DNA of 64,000 nucleotides from Acidobacteriota bacterium (GTDB lineage: Bacteria > Acidobacteriota > Blastocatellia > Pyrinomonadales > Pyrinomonadaceae), in contig JAFAZX010000032.1 of the NCBI GenBank assembly GCA_019239425.1, positions 123,682 to 187,681 on the forward strand, written 5' to 3'. The notes below the pieces were generated by a model. It was given only the letters and a program-made list of their open reading frames with translations, made no database searches and was not told the DNA's origin. The position numbers and the translations under genes are program-made. Position 1 is the first letter of the stretch. The number at the start of each line of letters is the position of its first letter. Of this stretch, positions 52,319-60,971 are shown in pieces.

Positions 52319-52399
52319 AATGATGAACGATGAGTGATGAATGATGAATAAAGAGCCCCCTGCCTTTCATTCATCATTCATCACTCAGCATTCATCGTT
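52319..52399. repeat. Long inverted repeat, heptamer family D
   Basis: Arms 52319-52349 and 52369-52399 pair over 31 bp with about four mismatches (AATGATG, AACGATG, AGTGATG heptamers). The stop codon of the glycosyltransferase (52392-52394) lies in the right arm. Confidence 0.88.
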
Positions 52400-53573
52400 T
52401 CTTCGCCAGCGCCTCTTCGATGAGGCCGCTGACCCACTCGGCGCGCGCGTCCCAGGTGCCGCCCTCGACGGCGCGCTGTCGCCGGAGCGGCGCGCCGGGG
52501 TCGTCTTCAGCGAGCGCGTCGGCGATGAGGCGGAAGAAGTCTTCGCGACTGCGCGCGATGCGGAGCACGTCCCGCATCGGCTCATACTCGGGGAGCGGCG
52601 AGATGACGACGGGCTTCCCCGTCGCCAGGTACTCGCGCACCTTGATGGCCGACCCGTAGCTCGTGAACGCGCGTTCAGTTTCCCACGGCAGCACACACAC
52701 ATCAAACCCGGCGGCGTAACGCGGCAGCTCGTCGTAAGGGACGGGCGGCAGGAAGTGCGTGTTCGGCAAAGACTCGACCTCGACGCCGCGCGACTTGTTG
52801 CCGATGAAGACCCACTGCCAGTCCGGATGTTCGACCGCCGCGCGCTTAATTAACTCCTGGTCTATCAGCCACGGCTCCACCGCGCCGAAGTAGCCGAGGC
52901 GCGGCCGAGGGATGCGCGCGACCGCCTCGGCGACCGCGAGCGCGCCGCCCCCGACCTGCTTCCAGTGCTCGAAATCGACGGCCTGCTCCAGGAGGTGTGA
53001 GCGCTCGCGGGCTCGGGTGGCCTCTTCTAGGAGTTTGCGCCCCGAGTAGAAGACGAGGTCGGCGCGGTTGAGGGCGTACTCGTGCAGGCGGCGGATTGTT
53101 CCGGGGTCGGTCGCGTGATCCATCGAGTTCTCGTCGTACTTGTCCGAGACGTGGTAGACGACGAGCGACTCTTCGAGGCGCCCGATCATCTCGGCCGCGG
53201 TCGGGATGGCGATCCAGAGGATCGGCCTCCGCAAGCCGCGCGCGCGCGCCAGGCCCCCGACCTGCGCCGCCAGAAGGCTCCGGTTGAGCGCGCGCGCCGC
53301 GCGGCTCCCGTAGAAGGGCAGCGCCGCGGGCGAGACGACCGTGATGCCCTCGGGCGTCCGCCGCGCCAGCTTCGCGTACGAACGCAACTTCCGCACGACG
53401 CGCGGCACCAAGTCCTTATTCCCCAACCCCGGCAGCCCCATCGAGATCGAGTTCACAAAGACCACCCGGTTCCCCGCCCTTGCGAACCTTCTCATCAAAT
53501 GGTTCTTCGAGTGCGGGTGGTGATACCACCAGTCCTCGCCGCCGAAGCAGATGATGCTCTGGCCGTTCAGCAT
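52392..53573 (-). CDS. GT4-like glycosyltransferase
   Basis: The 393-aa GT-B protein begins 'SIICFGGEDWWYHHPHSKNH' LMRRFARAGNRVVFVNSISM, a pattern seen in acidobacterial and cyanobacterial polysaccharide glycosyltransferases. Later 'ILWIAIPTAAEMIGRLEESL', VVYHVSDKYDENSMDHA and the C-terminal 'KVREYLATGKPVVISPLPEY' donor-binding segment. Donor sugar unknown. It is the first gene of a minus-strand run that continues into the bi-domain oxidoreductase. Confidence 0.9.
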   Translation of the reverse strand: MLNGQSIICFGGEDWWYHHPHSKNHLMRRFARAGNRVVFVNSISMGLPGLGNKDLVPRVVRKLRSYAKLARRTPEGITVVSPAALPFYGSRAARALNRSLLAAQVGGLARARGLRRPILWIAIPTAAEMIGRLEESLVVYHVSDKYDENSMDHATDPGTIRRLHEYALNRADLVFYSGRKLLEEATRARERSHLLEQAVDFEHWKQVGGGALAVAEAVARIPRPRLGYFGAVEPWLIDQELIKRAAVEHPDWQWVFIGNKSRGVEVESLPNTHFLPPVPYDELPRYAAGFDVCVLPWETERAFTSYGSAIKVREYLATGKPVVISPLPEYEPMRDVLRIARSREDFFRLIADALAEDDPGAPLRRQRAVEGGTWDARAEWVSGLIEEALAKKR

Positions 53574-53673
53574 CGGCGGCCTTGTTTAATTTTAGGATTT
53601 GACACTGCGGCGCCACGCCCCTCCGTCGGGAAGGGAGATAGTAGCACGCAGCGGCGCGGCTGGCGGGCGGGAC

Positions 53674-54189
53674 TCAGGAGTCTTTGTCGAGGAGCTTGGT
53701 CGTGTTCTCGGTGACGCTGGGCGGCTGGTAGATTTCGGCGGTGTTGGCACGCGGCTGGTTGAAGAGCGGGGCGGGCGTGAACTGCGCGGCGCCGAGGGCT
53801 TGTCGTTCGGCGCCCGCCGAGAGGTCTCGGTCGCGCGCGCCGCGGTGGCTGACGGGGATCAGCTCGTCGCCGAAGAGGCGCGCGTAGACGAGCATGACCA
53901 GCCCCGTCAGGAAGACAGTGAACGGGACGAAGAGCGGCACGGGGCCGTTCACGAGGAAGCAGAGGCCGAAGAAGACGGGGAAGAGCACGACGCTGAAGAA
54001 CATCAGCTTGGCGCCGCGGCGCGTCCCCCGGCGCTTGGCCGTCAGCTCCGCCACGCGCGCGGGTTCGGGCCGGGCCGGCGCGTACTCGTTGCCGGCCACG
54101 TAGGCGGGCAGCCCCGCGAGCTGGAGCCCGCACCTCGGGCAGAAGCGAACTTCGTCGGACGACTGCTGACCGCACTTGGGACAGAACAT
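53674..54189 (-). CDS. Zinc-ribbon membrane protein
   Basis: The 171-aa protein has an N-terminal zinc ribbon (CPKCGQQSSDEVRFCPRCGL: two CxxC pairs 11 residues apart) and two membrane helices (KLMFFSVVLFPVFFGLCFLV, PLFVPFTVFLTGLVMLVYAR), then a disordered cytoplasmic tail. ATG 54189 follows AGGTGA, which lies over the alternative GTG 54198. The domain order matches widespread zinc-ribbon membrane proteins of unknown role, common in this phylum. Confidence 0.85.
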   Translation of the reverse strand: MFCPKCGQQSSDEVRFCPRCGLQLAGLPAYVAGNEYAPARPEPARVAELTAKRRGTRRGAKLMFFSVVLFPVFFGLCFLVNGPVPLFVPFTVFLTGLVMLVYARLFGDELIPVSHRGARDRDLSAGAERQALGAAQFTPAPLFNQPRANTAEIYQPPSVTENTTKLLDKDS

Positions 54190-54407
54190 CTTATTCACCT
54201 GTGGCTTCGGAAAAACGTTCGGACTTCGGACTACTGCCGGCTTTACGCCGCGGCGCGGCGATAAGTTCTGGCCGGCAAACTGCCCGCGCCGGCTAGTCCT
54301 TCTAGTGCGAGGGCGAGACTGCCCCCGGACTGAAAGCGAAGCGCCGAAATAGTAACACGCGCCGGGCCGTCAACATTCGGGCGTCCGGCGCGCCCTTCAA
54401 ATATCCG

Positions 54408-54436
54408 TTGACACGGGCCACGGCGGGGAATAGTCT
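54408..54436 (+). promoter_or_regulatory. Sigma70-type promoter of the 2TM protein gene
   Basis: TTGACA (54408-54413) and TAGTCT (54431-54436) are separated by 17 bp. The start near 54443 gives a leader of about 80 nt to ATG 54521. The remainder of the 54190-54520 gap holds only GC-rich sequence with no feature I can support. Confidence 0.75.
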
Positions 54437-54520
54437 ACGGCCGTTTTCGGGCGCACTCCACGTCCCCCGACTAGCTTCAAAATTCGCGGCGGCCGTAACC
54501 TCCCGCGAGGAGTGAACCTC

Positions 54521-55213
54521 ATGAAGATACGAACGGCCAAACTCCTGCTCAACGGCTCGAAGGTCGTCCGCCTCCTCTACCTTCCGGCCGTCACAGCCGG
54601 CGTCGAGGGCCGGGGCGTGCCGTCGCCGGCGGGCGCGACGCCCCAGGCACTCCCGCAGGGTGAGGCCGCGGTGACGTCGCTCCCCCTCGGTGATGCCGCC
54701 GCGGTTAAGGAGTCGTTCTTAGATAAGGCGCTCGACGCCTACGCGGTCGCCTACAGAGAACTCGCGGCCAACTGGCGCAGCCTGGAGGTCAAGGCGCAGG
54801 GGAACATCACGATAGCGGGCATCTTCATCGCCGCATCGTTCGCCTTCCTCCAGAAGATTCAACCGGAGTTGCGCTTCGTCGAGAAGCTCTTGCTCGGGGT
54901 GGGTCTTTTCTGCCTAGTCGTGAGCGTACTGCTCGCGGTCAGGGTGCTGCTGGTCAAGTCCGTGCCCGCGCCCATCTTTGGCGATATGGTCGCCCGAGCG
55001 GCGACGAGCCTGTACGCGGCGAGCGAAGGGGCACAGTTTCCAAAGTCGGTGATGGGGAGATATCAGGCATACTTTGAGGAGTGGCAAAAGGTGATAGACG
55101 CCACGCAAGAGCTGATCTCGGACAAGGCCGAGCGGCTCTCACAGGCGCAGGAGTTTCTACAGGTCGCGATAGTCATTGTGGCAATCCTCGCAGCCGCCAG
55201 AGTCGTCGTTTAG
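54521..55213 (+). CDS. 2TM-type membrane protein with flanking helices (effector-like architecture)
   Basis: The 230-aa protein has a variable N-terminus, a helix ending LEVKAQGNITIAGIFIAASF, two membrane helices (about 93-112 and 120-145), a long cytoplasmic helical hairpin and a C-terminal membrane helix (214-230). The short KAQG-type motif entering TM1 and the 2TM layout recall S-2TM/SLATT-like and Pycsar TM-effector proteins, but no nucleotide cyclase or other defence gene lies beside it, so that role is speculative. ATG 54521 follows GAGGAG. A small zinc-ribbon gene is 31 bases downstream. Confidence 0.8.
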   Translation: MKIRTAKLLLNGSKVVRLLYLPAVTAGVEGRGVPSPAGATPQALPQGEAAVTSLPLGDAAAVKESFLDKALDAYAVAYRELAANWRSLEVKAQGNITIAGIFIAASFAFLQKIQPELRFVEKLLLGVGLFCLVVSVLLAVRVLLVKSVPAPIFGDMVARAATSLYAASEGAQFPKSVMGRYQAYFEEWQKVIDATQELISDKAERLSQAQEFLQVAIVIVAILAAARVVV

Positions 55214-55244
55214 GGTGCGCCGGCCGGCGCAGGAGGTCAGTCAT

Positions 55245-55412
55245 ATGGCGAAATGTTGGCAGTGCGACGAACACGAGGTGAAGGAAGAGGGCGACCGTTG
55301 CGATGAATGCCAGGCCCGCACTTCACCCTCGACCACCGCATTAGACAGCAAGGACAGTGGCAGCACTGAGCGAGATGACGAGCGGGGCCCGGATAGAATG
55401 AGCATCATTTAA
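55245..55412 (+). CDS. 55-aa zinc-ribbon microprotein
   Basis: ATG 55245 is preceded by a perfect AGGAGGT (55231-55237) at 7 bases. The product has two cysteine pairs, CWQC and CDEC, spaced for a zinc ribbon (MAKCWQCDEHEVKEEGDRC), then a hydrophilic acidic tail. It is probably co-transcribed with the 2TM protein upstream, which suggests a regulator or partner. It is easy to miss because of its size. Confidence 0.75.
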   Translation: MAKCWQCDEHEVKEEGDRCDECQARTSPSTTALDSKDSGSTERDDERGPDRMSII

Positions 55413-55453
55413 AACGGGCGCCAGGCACGGCGTCGGGCTGCGCGCCGCGACGC

Positions 55454-55504
55454 ACAGACCCGCCCGGCAGAGCGGCGCCCATGCCGCCCGCCGGGCGGGT
55501 CTGT
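55454..55504. repeat. 15-bp GC-rich hairpin
   Basis: ACAGACCCGCCCGGC (55454-55468) and GCCGGGCGGGTCTGT (55490-55504) pair perfectly. A TATAAT (55504-55509) follows directly, so the hairpin could separate the microprotein transcript from a promoter for the gene at 55549; no matching -35 is visible. Confidence 0.7.
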
Positions 55505-55548
55505 ATAATGTTGGTCGCCGGCCGGCCAAGATTTCCACGAGAACCTTG

Positions 55549-56889
55549 ATGCAATCTCCCGCCCCTACAACCTCCTCGCAGCAACCCTCCTACCCCCGAC
55601 ACAGAGCAGCGCGCCCGACGCTCGTCGCCGCGGTCGTGGTCTTCGCGGTGGCGTTCGGGGTCAGGCTGCTCTGCTGGCGCGACGCGCGGTTCGAGGCTTA
55701 CAAGGTTCAGTCCTCCGTCGCGGAGAACTACAGGCGTTTGGCGGGGCTGCTGAAGGCGAACGGCCTCGCGTCCTTCTACGACCCTTCGTCGCCGACGAGC
55801 GACCCGGATTTGCTCGGGCACCCGCCGGGCTACCCTTTCGTGCTCGTGTTCGTCCACGCGGTCTTCGGCGGGTCGGACGCGGCCGTACAGCTCTTCCAGG
55901 CCGCGTGCGACTCGCTCGCGGCGGCGCTCGTCTTCCTCATCGCGGCGGAGCTGCTGACGTTCGGCACGGGCCTCTTCGCGGGGGTGCTCGTCGCCTTAGC
56001 GCCGCAGTTCTGTTGGAACTCCCTGACGCTTCTGCCGGACACGCTCGCGGTGCTGCCGCTGCTCGCGGCCGTGTGGCTGCTGGTGCGCGCGCGCGAAGGC
56101 CGGGTCGTGCTCAAGGCGCTCGGGGCCGGCGCGCTCGTCGGCGCGTCCTGCTGGCTGAGGGCGAACGGGCTGCTGCTCGCGCCGTTCCTGGCCGTCGCCG
56201 CCGTGCCTCTGCTCTTCGCGAAGGGCGGGCGCTGGCGGCCGGCGCTCGGGTTGGTCGCCGGGGCTCTGCTCGTCCTGGCGCCCATGACTTTGAGGAACGC
56301 GGTCGTCTACGGACACTTCATCCCGGTCTCTCTGGGCGCGGGGCAGACGCTCGTCGAGGGCATCGCGGACTACGACCGCGAGCACAGGTTCGGGCTGCCC
56401 GACACCGATTTAGGACTGACACACATGGAGGCGGAGGAGGCGGGCCGTCCCGAATACGGCGCGGCGCTCTTCACGCCCGACGGCATCGAGCGCGACCGCT
56501 GGCGGACGCGCCGCGCGCTGGCCGTCATCCGTGAGAATCCCGGCTGGTTCGCCGGAGTGATGATAAGGCGCGCGTGCTCGATGCTGCGCCTGGAGAGGAC
56601 GCCGCCACTCGCCCTGCGCGCCGTGCAGCGAGTCTTCATCACGGCCGTCTTCCTGCCGCTCTATCTCTTCGGCCTCGCGCTGCTCTTACGACAGAGGAGG
56701 CGGCGCGAGTTGGCCGCGCTCCTCGCCGTCCCGCTCTACTTCCTCTGCGTGCAGTCGGCGCTCCACACGGAGTACCGCTACGTGCTCGCCGTCCACTACC
56801 TCCTCTTCGTCGTCGCCGCCTTCGCGCTCCGACGCGCGTGGCTGGTGGTGTACGGCAGATTAACCACAGAGACACAGAGACACAGCTAA
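55549..56889 (+). CDS. GT-C membrane glycosyltransferase (GT39/ArnT-like)
   Basis: The 446-aa protein has about ten membrane helices. The first periplasmic loop has EAYKVQSSVAENYRRLAGLL and DPDLLGHPPGYPFVLVFVHA; the 'HPPGYP' segment is typical of ArnT/PMT-like glycosyltransferases that use polyprenyl-phosphate sugars. Later RRACSMLRLERTPPLALR. ATG 55549 is chosen over TTG 55546. The C-terminus GRLTTETQRHS and the stop codon are translated from the inverted repeat at 56861-56936. Confidence 0.85.
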   Translation: MQSPAPTTSSQQPSYPRHRAARPTLVAAVVVFAVAFGVRLLCWRDARFEAYKVQSSVAENYRRLAGLLKANGLASFYDPSSPTSDPDLLGHPPGYPFVLVFVHAVFGGSDAAVQLFQAACDSLAAALVFLIAAELLTFGTGLFAGVLVALAPQFCWNSLTLLPDTLAVLPLLAAVWLLVRAREGRVVLKALGAGALVGASCWLRANGLLLAPFLAVAAVPLLFAKGGRWRPALGLVAGALLVLAPMTLRNAVVYGHFIPVSLGAGQTLVEGIADYDREHRFGLPDTDLGLTHMEAEEAGRPEYGAALFTPDGIERDRWRTRRALAVIRENPGWFAGVMIRRACSMLRLERTPPLALRAVQRVFITAVFLPLYLFGLALLLRQRRRRELAALLAVPLYFLCVQSALHTEYRYVLAVHYLLFVVAAFALRRAWLVVYGRLTTETQRHS

Positions 56890-56936
56890 GACAATTTCAA
56901 AATTCTTAAAGCTGTGTCTCTGTGTCTCTGTGGTTA
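56861..56936. repeat. Long inverted repeat, octamer family B, ending two convergent genes
   Basis: Arms 56861-56887 and 56910-56936 are perfect 27-bp complements (CCACAGAG ACACAGAG). The plus-strand gene stops at the inner end of the left arm (56887-56889), and the minus-strand gene stops in the right arm (56934-56936). Confidence 0.93.
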
Positions 56937-58007
56937 AATCCTTTCCTCACCTAACCTCAACTTCGCGGCGATAGACTTTAAGTTCTCCTCGGCCTCGCGC
57001 GTGTAGGCGGCGGCCCAGCCGGCGGCCGGGTGGTCGCCGTCGAGGGCGCGTTCGAGTTGGCGCGTGAGTCCGTCCACGTCGCCGAAGTCGTAGAGCAGCA
57101 TGCCGCGCGTCTCGCCCGCGCGCGTGGCGACGACGGGCAGGCCCGCCCAGACGGCCTCGACCCGCGAGAGGCCGTAGCTCTCCAGCCCGAAGCCGCGCAC
57201 GAAGGCGTCGCAGCGCTTGAGAATCCTGAACACGTCCGGGTGCGGGACGTGCTTCAAGACCGTTATCCAGGGACGCTCCCGCAAGACCTCTTCGCGGTAC
57301 GCCTCGTCAAAGGCGAACCCGCCGTCGAGCAGTACGAGACAGATGTCCTCGCCCGTCTCGCGCCGCAGACGTTCGACCGCGAGCGCCGCGTGCAGGAAGC
57401 CGTAATCTGGGATGAAGGCTCCGGCGGAACAGACGCGCCGCGCGTGCCACATCGCGTCGAAGAACAGCTCGTCGAACTCCTGAGGGAGTTCCCCCTCTTC
57501 GTCGCGGTAAGGGACGGGCAGGAGGCTCCCGACGTGAGTCACTGGCTGCGCGACCTTCACCTCCTCGCGCAGCCAGCGCGCCAGCTCTTCGCTGACCGCG
57601 ACGAACTCCGTGACGTTGCGCGCGGCCAGGCGGAAGAGCGCGCGGCGCGCGCGCCCGAAGCGCGCGTGTCGGACGGGGAGCGAGCCGTCGTGTAGAATCT
57701 TCACCCACTCGAACCCGAGCAGACGTTTGAGTAAAACCCACAGGGGGACGAGCGCGCTCGGGTACTCGAGGAGGAAGTGCGTGCAGTCCGCGACGCGCGC
57801 GCCGCGCCCCTCGCGCAAGACGAGGGGGACGAGTTCGCGCCGCTTGTCCTTCATGAAGCGGACGTTCGCCCCGCGCACCTCGCGTTCGCCGTACGTCCAG
57901 AGGTGCAGGCCAAGCCCTCTGAGGTGTTCGAAGAGTGTGCTGACGTAGATCGAGACCCCGCCGTGCGGCGGCGGGTATGGGCCAAGCAGTACGACCTTTT
58001 TGCTCAT
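56934..58007 (-). CDS. GT4-like glycosyltransferase
   Basis: The 357-aa GT-B protein starts 'VVLLGPYPPPHGGVSIYVST', the usual GT4 acceptor loop. Later features are WVKILHDGSLPVRHARFGRA, VAVSEELARWLREE, HPDVFRILKRCDAFVRGFGL and ESYGLSRVEAVWAGLPVVAT. It adds a sugar during assembly of the surface polysaccharide. Its ATG (58007-58005) overlaps by two bases the ATG of the divergent gene at 58006. It stops inside an inverted repeat. Confidence 0.9.
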   Translation of the reverse strand: MSKKVVLLGPYPPPHGGVSIYVSTLFEHLRGLGLHLWTYGEREVRGANVRFMKDKRRELVPLVLREGRGARVADCTHFLLEYPSALVPLWVLLKRLLGFEWVKILHDGSLPVRHARFGRARRALFRLAARNVTEFVAVSEELARWLREEVKVAQPVTHVGSLLPVPYRDEEGELPQEFDELFFDAMWHARRVCSAGAFIPDYGFLHAALAVERLRRETGEDICLVLLDGGFAFDEAYREEVLRERPWITVLKHVPHPDVFRILKRCDAFVRGFGLESYGLSRVEAVWAGLPVVATRAGETRGMLLYDFGDVDGLTRQLERALDGDHPAAGWAAAYTREAEENLKSIAAKLRLGEERI

Positions 58008-58986
58008 GCCGAAGGACGAACCCGATACCTCTCGAGTGGCGGTCGTCGTGCCCTCCTACAACCACGCGCCATATGTGGCGGCGGCGCTGCGCTCGGTCTT
58101 CGCGCAGACCCGCGCGCCCGCGCGCCTGCTCGTCATCGACGACGGCTCGCGCGACGGCTCGCCGCAAGTCATCGCAGACGTCCTGAAGGACTGCCCCTTC
58201 CCCTGCGAGCTGCTCGCGCGCGCTAACCGCGGCCTGTGCGCCACGCTCAACGAGGGGCTGGCCCAGACCGAAGGCGAATACTTCGCCTACCTCGGCTCCG
58301 ATGACCTCTGGCTGCCCGGCTTCCTCGAAGCGCGCGTCGCGCTGCTGCAGGAGCGGGAACGCGCCGTGCTCGCGTACGGCCACGCGTACCTGGTCGACGA
58401 GCGCGGCGAGGTCTTCGACTGCACGCTCGACTGGGCGCATTACGCCGACGGCGACGCGCGCCGCATGCTGCTCGAAGAGACCTACGCGCCGATGAGCCCG
58501 ACCGTCGTCTACCGGCGCTCGTCGGTCGAGCGGCACGGCTGGAACGAGCGCGCGCGGCTCGAAGACTACGAGCTTTACCTGAAGCTGAGCGCCGACGGCG
58601 AGTTCGCCTTCGACCCCGGCGTGCTCTCGGCCTGGCGCCGCCACGGCACGAACACCAGCGGCGACTTCGTCTGGATGATCGAGGCGCGGCTCGAAGCGCA
58701 GCAGAGCGCCGCCGCCCACCTCAAACTGAGTCCGGAACAACTCGGACGCTACCGGCGCGCCCTCAACTTCGCGGGCGCCGAAGACCTCCTCCGCCTCGGC
58801 GACAAGCGCGCCGCCCTCAGGTACCTCCGCCGCGGACTCTCCGGCGCGCCCTCCGCCTCCGCGCTCGCCAAAGTCGCCCTCCGGCTGCTCACGCCCTACA
58901 CGCTCGTCCAGCGCCGCAACCGGCGCAAACAGACAAGCGCCGCCCGCCGCTACGGCGATTTGTTCATCGATTCATCGGGTCATTGA
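58006..58986 (+). CDS. GT2 family glycosyltransferase
   Basis: The 326-aa protein has the GT-A GT2 core 'VAVVVPSYNHAPYVAAALRS', VIDDGSRDGSPQVI, ANRGLCATLNEGLAQTEGEY and the DxD-type YLGSDDLWLPGF. The C-terminal third is helical with Arg. ATG 58006 shares two bases with the start codon of the divergent GT4 gene; TTG 58000 would extend the overlap further. The last six residues, IDSSGH, and the stop codon are encoded by an inverted repeat arm. Confidence 0.9.
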   Translation: MPKDEPDTSRVAVVVPSYNHAPYVAAALRSVFAQTRAPARLLVIDDGSRDGSPQVIADVLKDCPFPCELLARANRGLCATLNEGLAQTEGEYFAYLGSDDLWLPGFLEARVALLQERERAVLAYGHAYLVDERGEVFDCTLDWAHYADGDARRMLLEETYAPMSPTVVYRRSSVERHGWNERARLEDYELYLKLSADGEFAFDPGVLSAWRRHGTNTSGDFVWMIEARLEAQQSAAAHLKLSPEQLGRYRRALNFAGAEDLLRLGDKRAALRYLRRGLSGAPSASALAKVALRLLTPYTLVQRRNRRKQTSAARRYGDLFIDSSGH

Positions 58987-59039
58987 TTCATTCTTCAAAT
59001 CGTCAATGAACAAATGAATCAATGACCCGATGAATCGAT
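58966..59039. repeat. Long inverted repeat, octamer family F, giving two convergent genes the same tail
   Basis: Arms 58966-58992 and 59013-59039 are perfect 27-bp complements with an 8-base period (TCATCGAT TCATCGGG TCATTGAT). The plus-strand GT2 gene ends FIDSSGH-stop in the left arm, and the minus-strand synthetase ends WIDSSGH-stop in the right arm, using the same reading phase of the element. Confidence 0.95.
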
Positions 59040-60968
59040 CCAGCGCTCGTACCAGAGCGAGAGGTTGAGGAGCGCCCAGAGGTGGAAGCCCCAGTCGCGC
59101 GCGCCGCGGCGGTGCTCTGCGAAGAGGCGCGCGACGAACCTGTAGTCGAGCAGGCCCCGGCGGCGCAAGGTCGAGTTCATCACGCGCGACTCCAGCTCCG
59201 ACGCCGAAGGGCCGCGGAACCAGCCCTCGACCGGCGCGCCGAAGCCCCGCTTGCGACGGTAGAGCACGTCGCGCGGCAGAACCTCTTCGAGCGCGCGCTT
59301 GAGGACGTGCTTGCCGCTCCTCCCCTCGACCTTGAGAGCGCGCGGGACGCCCATCGCGTATTCGACCAGATGATGATCTAAGAACGGCACGCGCGCCTCG
59401 ACCGAGGTCGCCATCGTCATCTTGTCCACGCGCATCAGGAGCAGCTCGGGCAGGCGCAGCTTCAGCTCAAGGTACGTCATGCGCGCGAGGAAGTCGGACG
59501 CGGGCCGCTCGCGCCCGACGCGCTCCAGGTCTTCTCTGACGACCTCGTAAGAGGAGAGGCCGTCGAAGCGCGCGCGGGCCTCGGACGAGAGCAGACGGGC
59601 CTTGAGCGTCTCGTCGAAGACGACGGCCGCGCCCCAGAAGAGCGACTCGCCCGCGCCGAAGCGTCGCGCCAGCTCCGCCGCCTCGGCCTTGCCCGTCGCG
59701 GCGTCGACGAGCGGCTGTGCGATGCGGCCGGCCGCGCGGCGCGCGAAGGCCGGAAGCTGTTCCGCGCGCCGCCAGAAGCGCTCGTAGAGTCGCAGGTACT
59801 TGACGTACTTGTCGTAGCCGCTGAAGAGCTCGTCCGAGCCCTCGCCGACCTGCACCACAATCGTCCCCGACTCGCGCGCCAGTTTCGAGACGTAGTAGAG
59901 CGGCACGCAGACGGGGTCGGCCAGGGGCTCGTCCTGGTGGAAGACGAGGCCGGGCAGGAAGTCGAGCAGCTCGCGCTCTCCCACCAGGACTTCGTGGTGG
60001 TTCGTGCCGAAGCGGCGGCTGATGTCGCGCGCCTGCTCGAGCTCGTTCAGCTCCTCGTGCTCCTTGTGGCCGACGGTGAAGGTCTCCACGGGTCGCGACA
60101 TCTGCTCGGCCATCAAGGCCACGTTGGCCGAAGAGTCCACGCCGCCCGAGAGGAAGACGCCGAACGGCACGTCCGACATCATGCGTTTCTTGATCGACTC
60201 GCGCAGCAGCCGGAGAATCTCCTCCCGGTACTCCTCTTCGCGGGTCGGCTTTGCGCCGTTCGTCTGCGCCGCGGGCGGGAGCGCGTCCCAGTAGCGGATG
60301 CTCTTCAGCTCGCCGCTGCGCTCGCAGACAAGCATGTGGCCCGCCGGGAGTTTATGGACGCCTCGGAAGAGCGTGCGCGGCGCCGGTGTCGTGAGGAAGG
60401 AGAGATAGTGGACGAGCGACTCCTCGTCCAGCTCGGCCGAAACTTCCGTGTGCGCGAGGATGGCTTTGATTTCGGAGGCGAAGACGAGGCGGCCGCCGCC
60501 CGCGTGGTAGTAGAGCGGCTTGACGCCGACGCGGTCGCGCGCGAGCACGAGGCGGTCGCGTGCCTCGTCCCAGACGGCGATGGCGTAGTCGCCTTCGAGC
60601 TCTTTGACGAAGTCGAGGCCGCGCTCCTCGTAGAGGTGGAGGATGGTCTCGCTGTCCGTGCGCGAGCGGTAGACGTGGCCGCGCTGTTCGAGACCTTCGC
60701 GCAGCTTCGCGTGGTTGTAAATCTCTCCGTTGAAGACGAGCCAGACGCCCTCGCCCTCGCAGCCGCGCATCGGCTGGTGGCCGGCGGGCGAGAGGTCGAT
60801 GATGGAGAGGCGGCGGAAGCCGAGGCCCAGACGTCCTTCGTCGAAGAGTTCGACGCCTGCGTCGTCCGGCCCGCGGTGCGGCATGCGGTCGCGCATCGAC
60901 TCGACGAGCGGCGCCTCCACGCGCCCCTCGGCCGAACCGTACTCCCAGACCCCGCAGATGCCGCACAT
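59019..60968 (-). CDS. Glutamine-hydrolysing asparagine synthetase-like amidotransferase (second copy)
   Basis: The 649-aa protein begins MCGICGVWEYGS with nucleophile Cys2. It has FRRLSIIDLSPAGHQPM, 'GVWLVFNGEIYNHAKLREGL' and the PP-loop FGVFLSGGVDSSANVALMAE, plus the C-terminal RKRGFGAPVEGWFRGPS typical of EPS-locus members. It differs from the copy at 48151 throughout, so it is not a recent duplicate. The start is 3 bases after the heparinase-like stop codon. The tail IDSSGH is repeat-derived. Confidence 0.95.
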   Translation of the reverse strand: MCGICGVWEYGSAEGRVEAPLVESMRDRMPHRGPDDAGVELFDEGRLGLGFRRLSIIDLSPAGHQPMRGCEGEGVWLVFNGEIYNHAKLREGLEQRGHVYRSRTDSETILHLYEERGLDFVKELEGDYAIAVWDEARDRLVLARDRVGVKPLYYHAGGGRLVFASEIKAILAHTEVSAELDEESLVHYLSFLTTPAPRTLFRGVHKLPAGHMLVCERSGELKSIRYWDALPPAAQTNGAKPTREEEYREEILRLLRESIKKRMMSDVPFGVFLSGGVDSSANVALMAEQMSRPVETFTVGHKEHEELNELEQARDISRRFGTNHHEVLVGERELLDFLPGLVFHQDEPLADPVCVPLYYVSKLARESGTIVVQVGEGSDELFSGYDKYVKYLRLYERFWRRAEQLPAFARRAAGRIAQPLVDAATGKAEAAELARRFGAGESLFWGAAVVFDETLKARLLSSEARARFDGLSSYEVVREDLERVGRERPASDFLARMTYLELKLRLPELLLMRVDKMTMATSVEARVPFLDHHLVEYAMGVPRALKVEGRSGKHVLKRALEEVLPRDVLYRRKRGFGAPVEGWFRGPSASELESRVMNSTLRRRGLLDYRFVARLFAEHRRGARDWGFHLWALLNLSLWYERWIDSSGH

Positions 60969-60971
60969 GAT

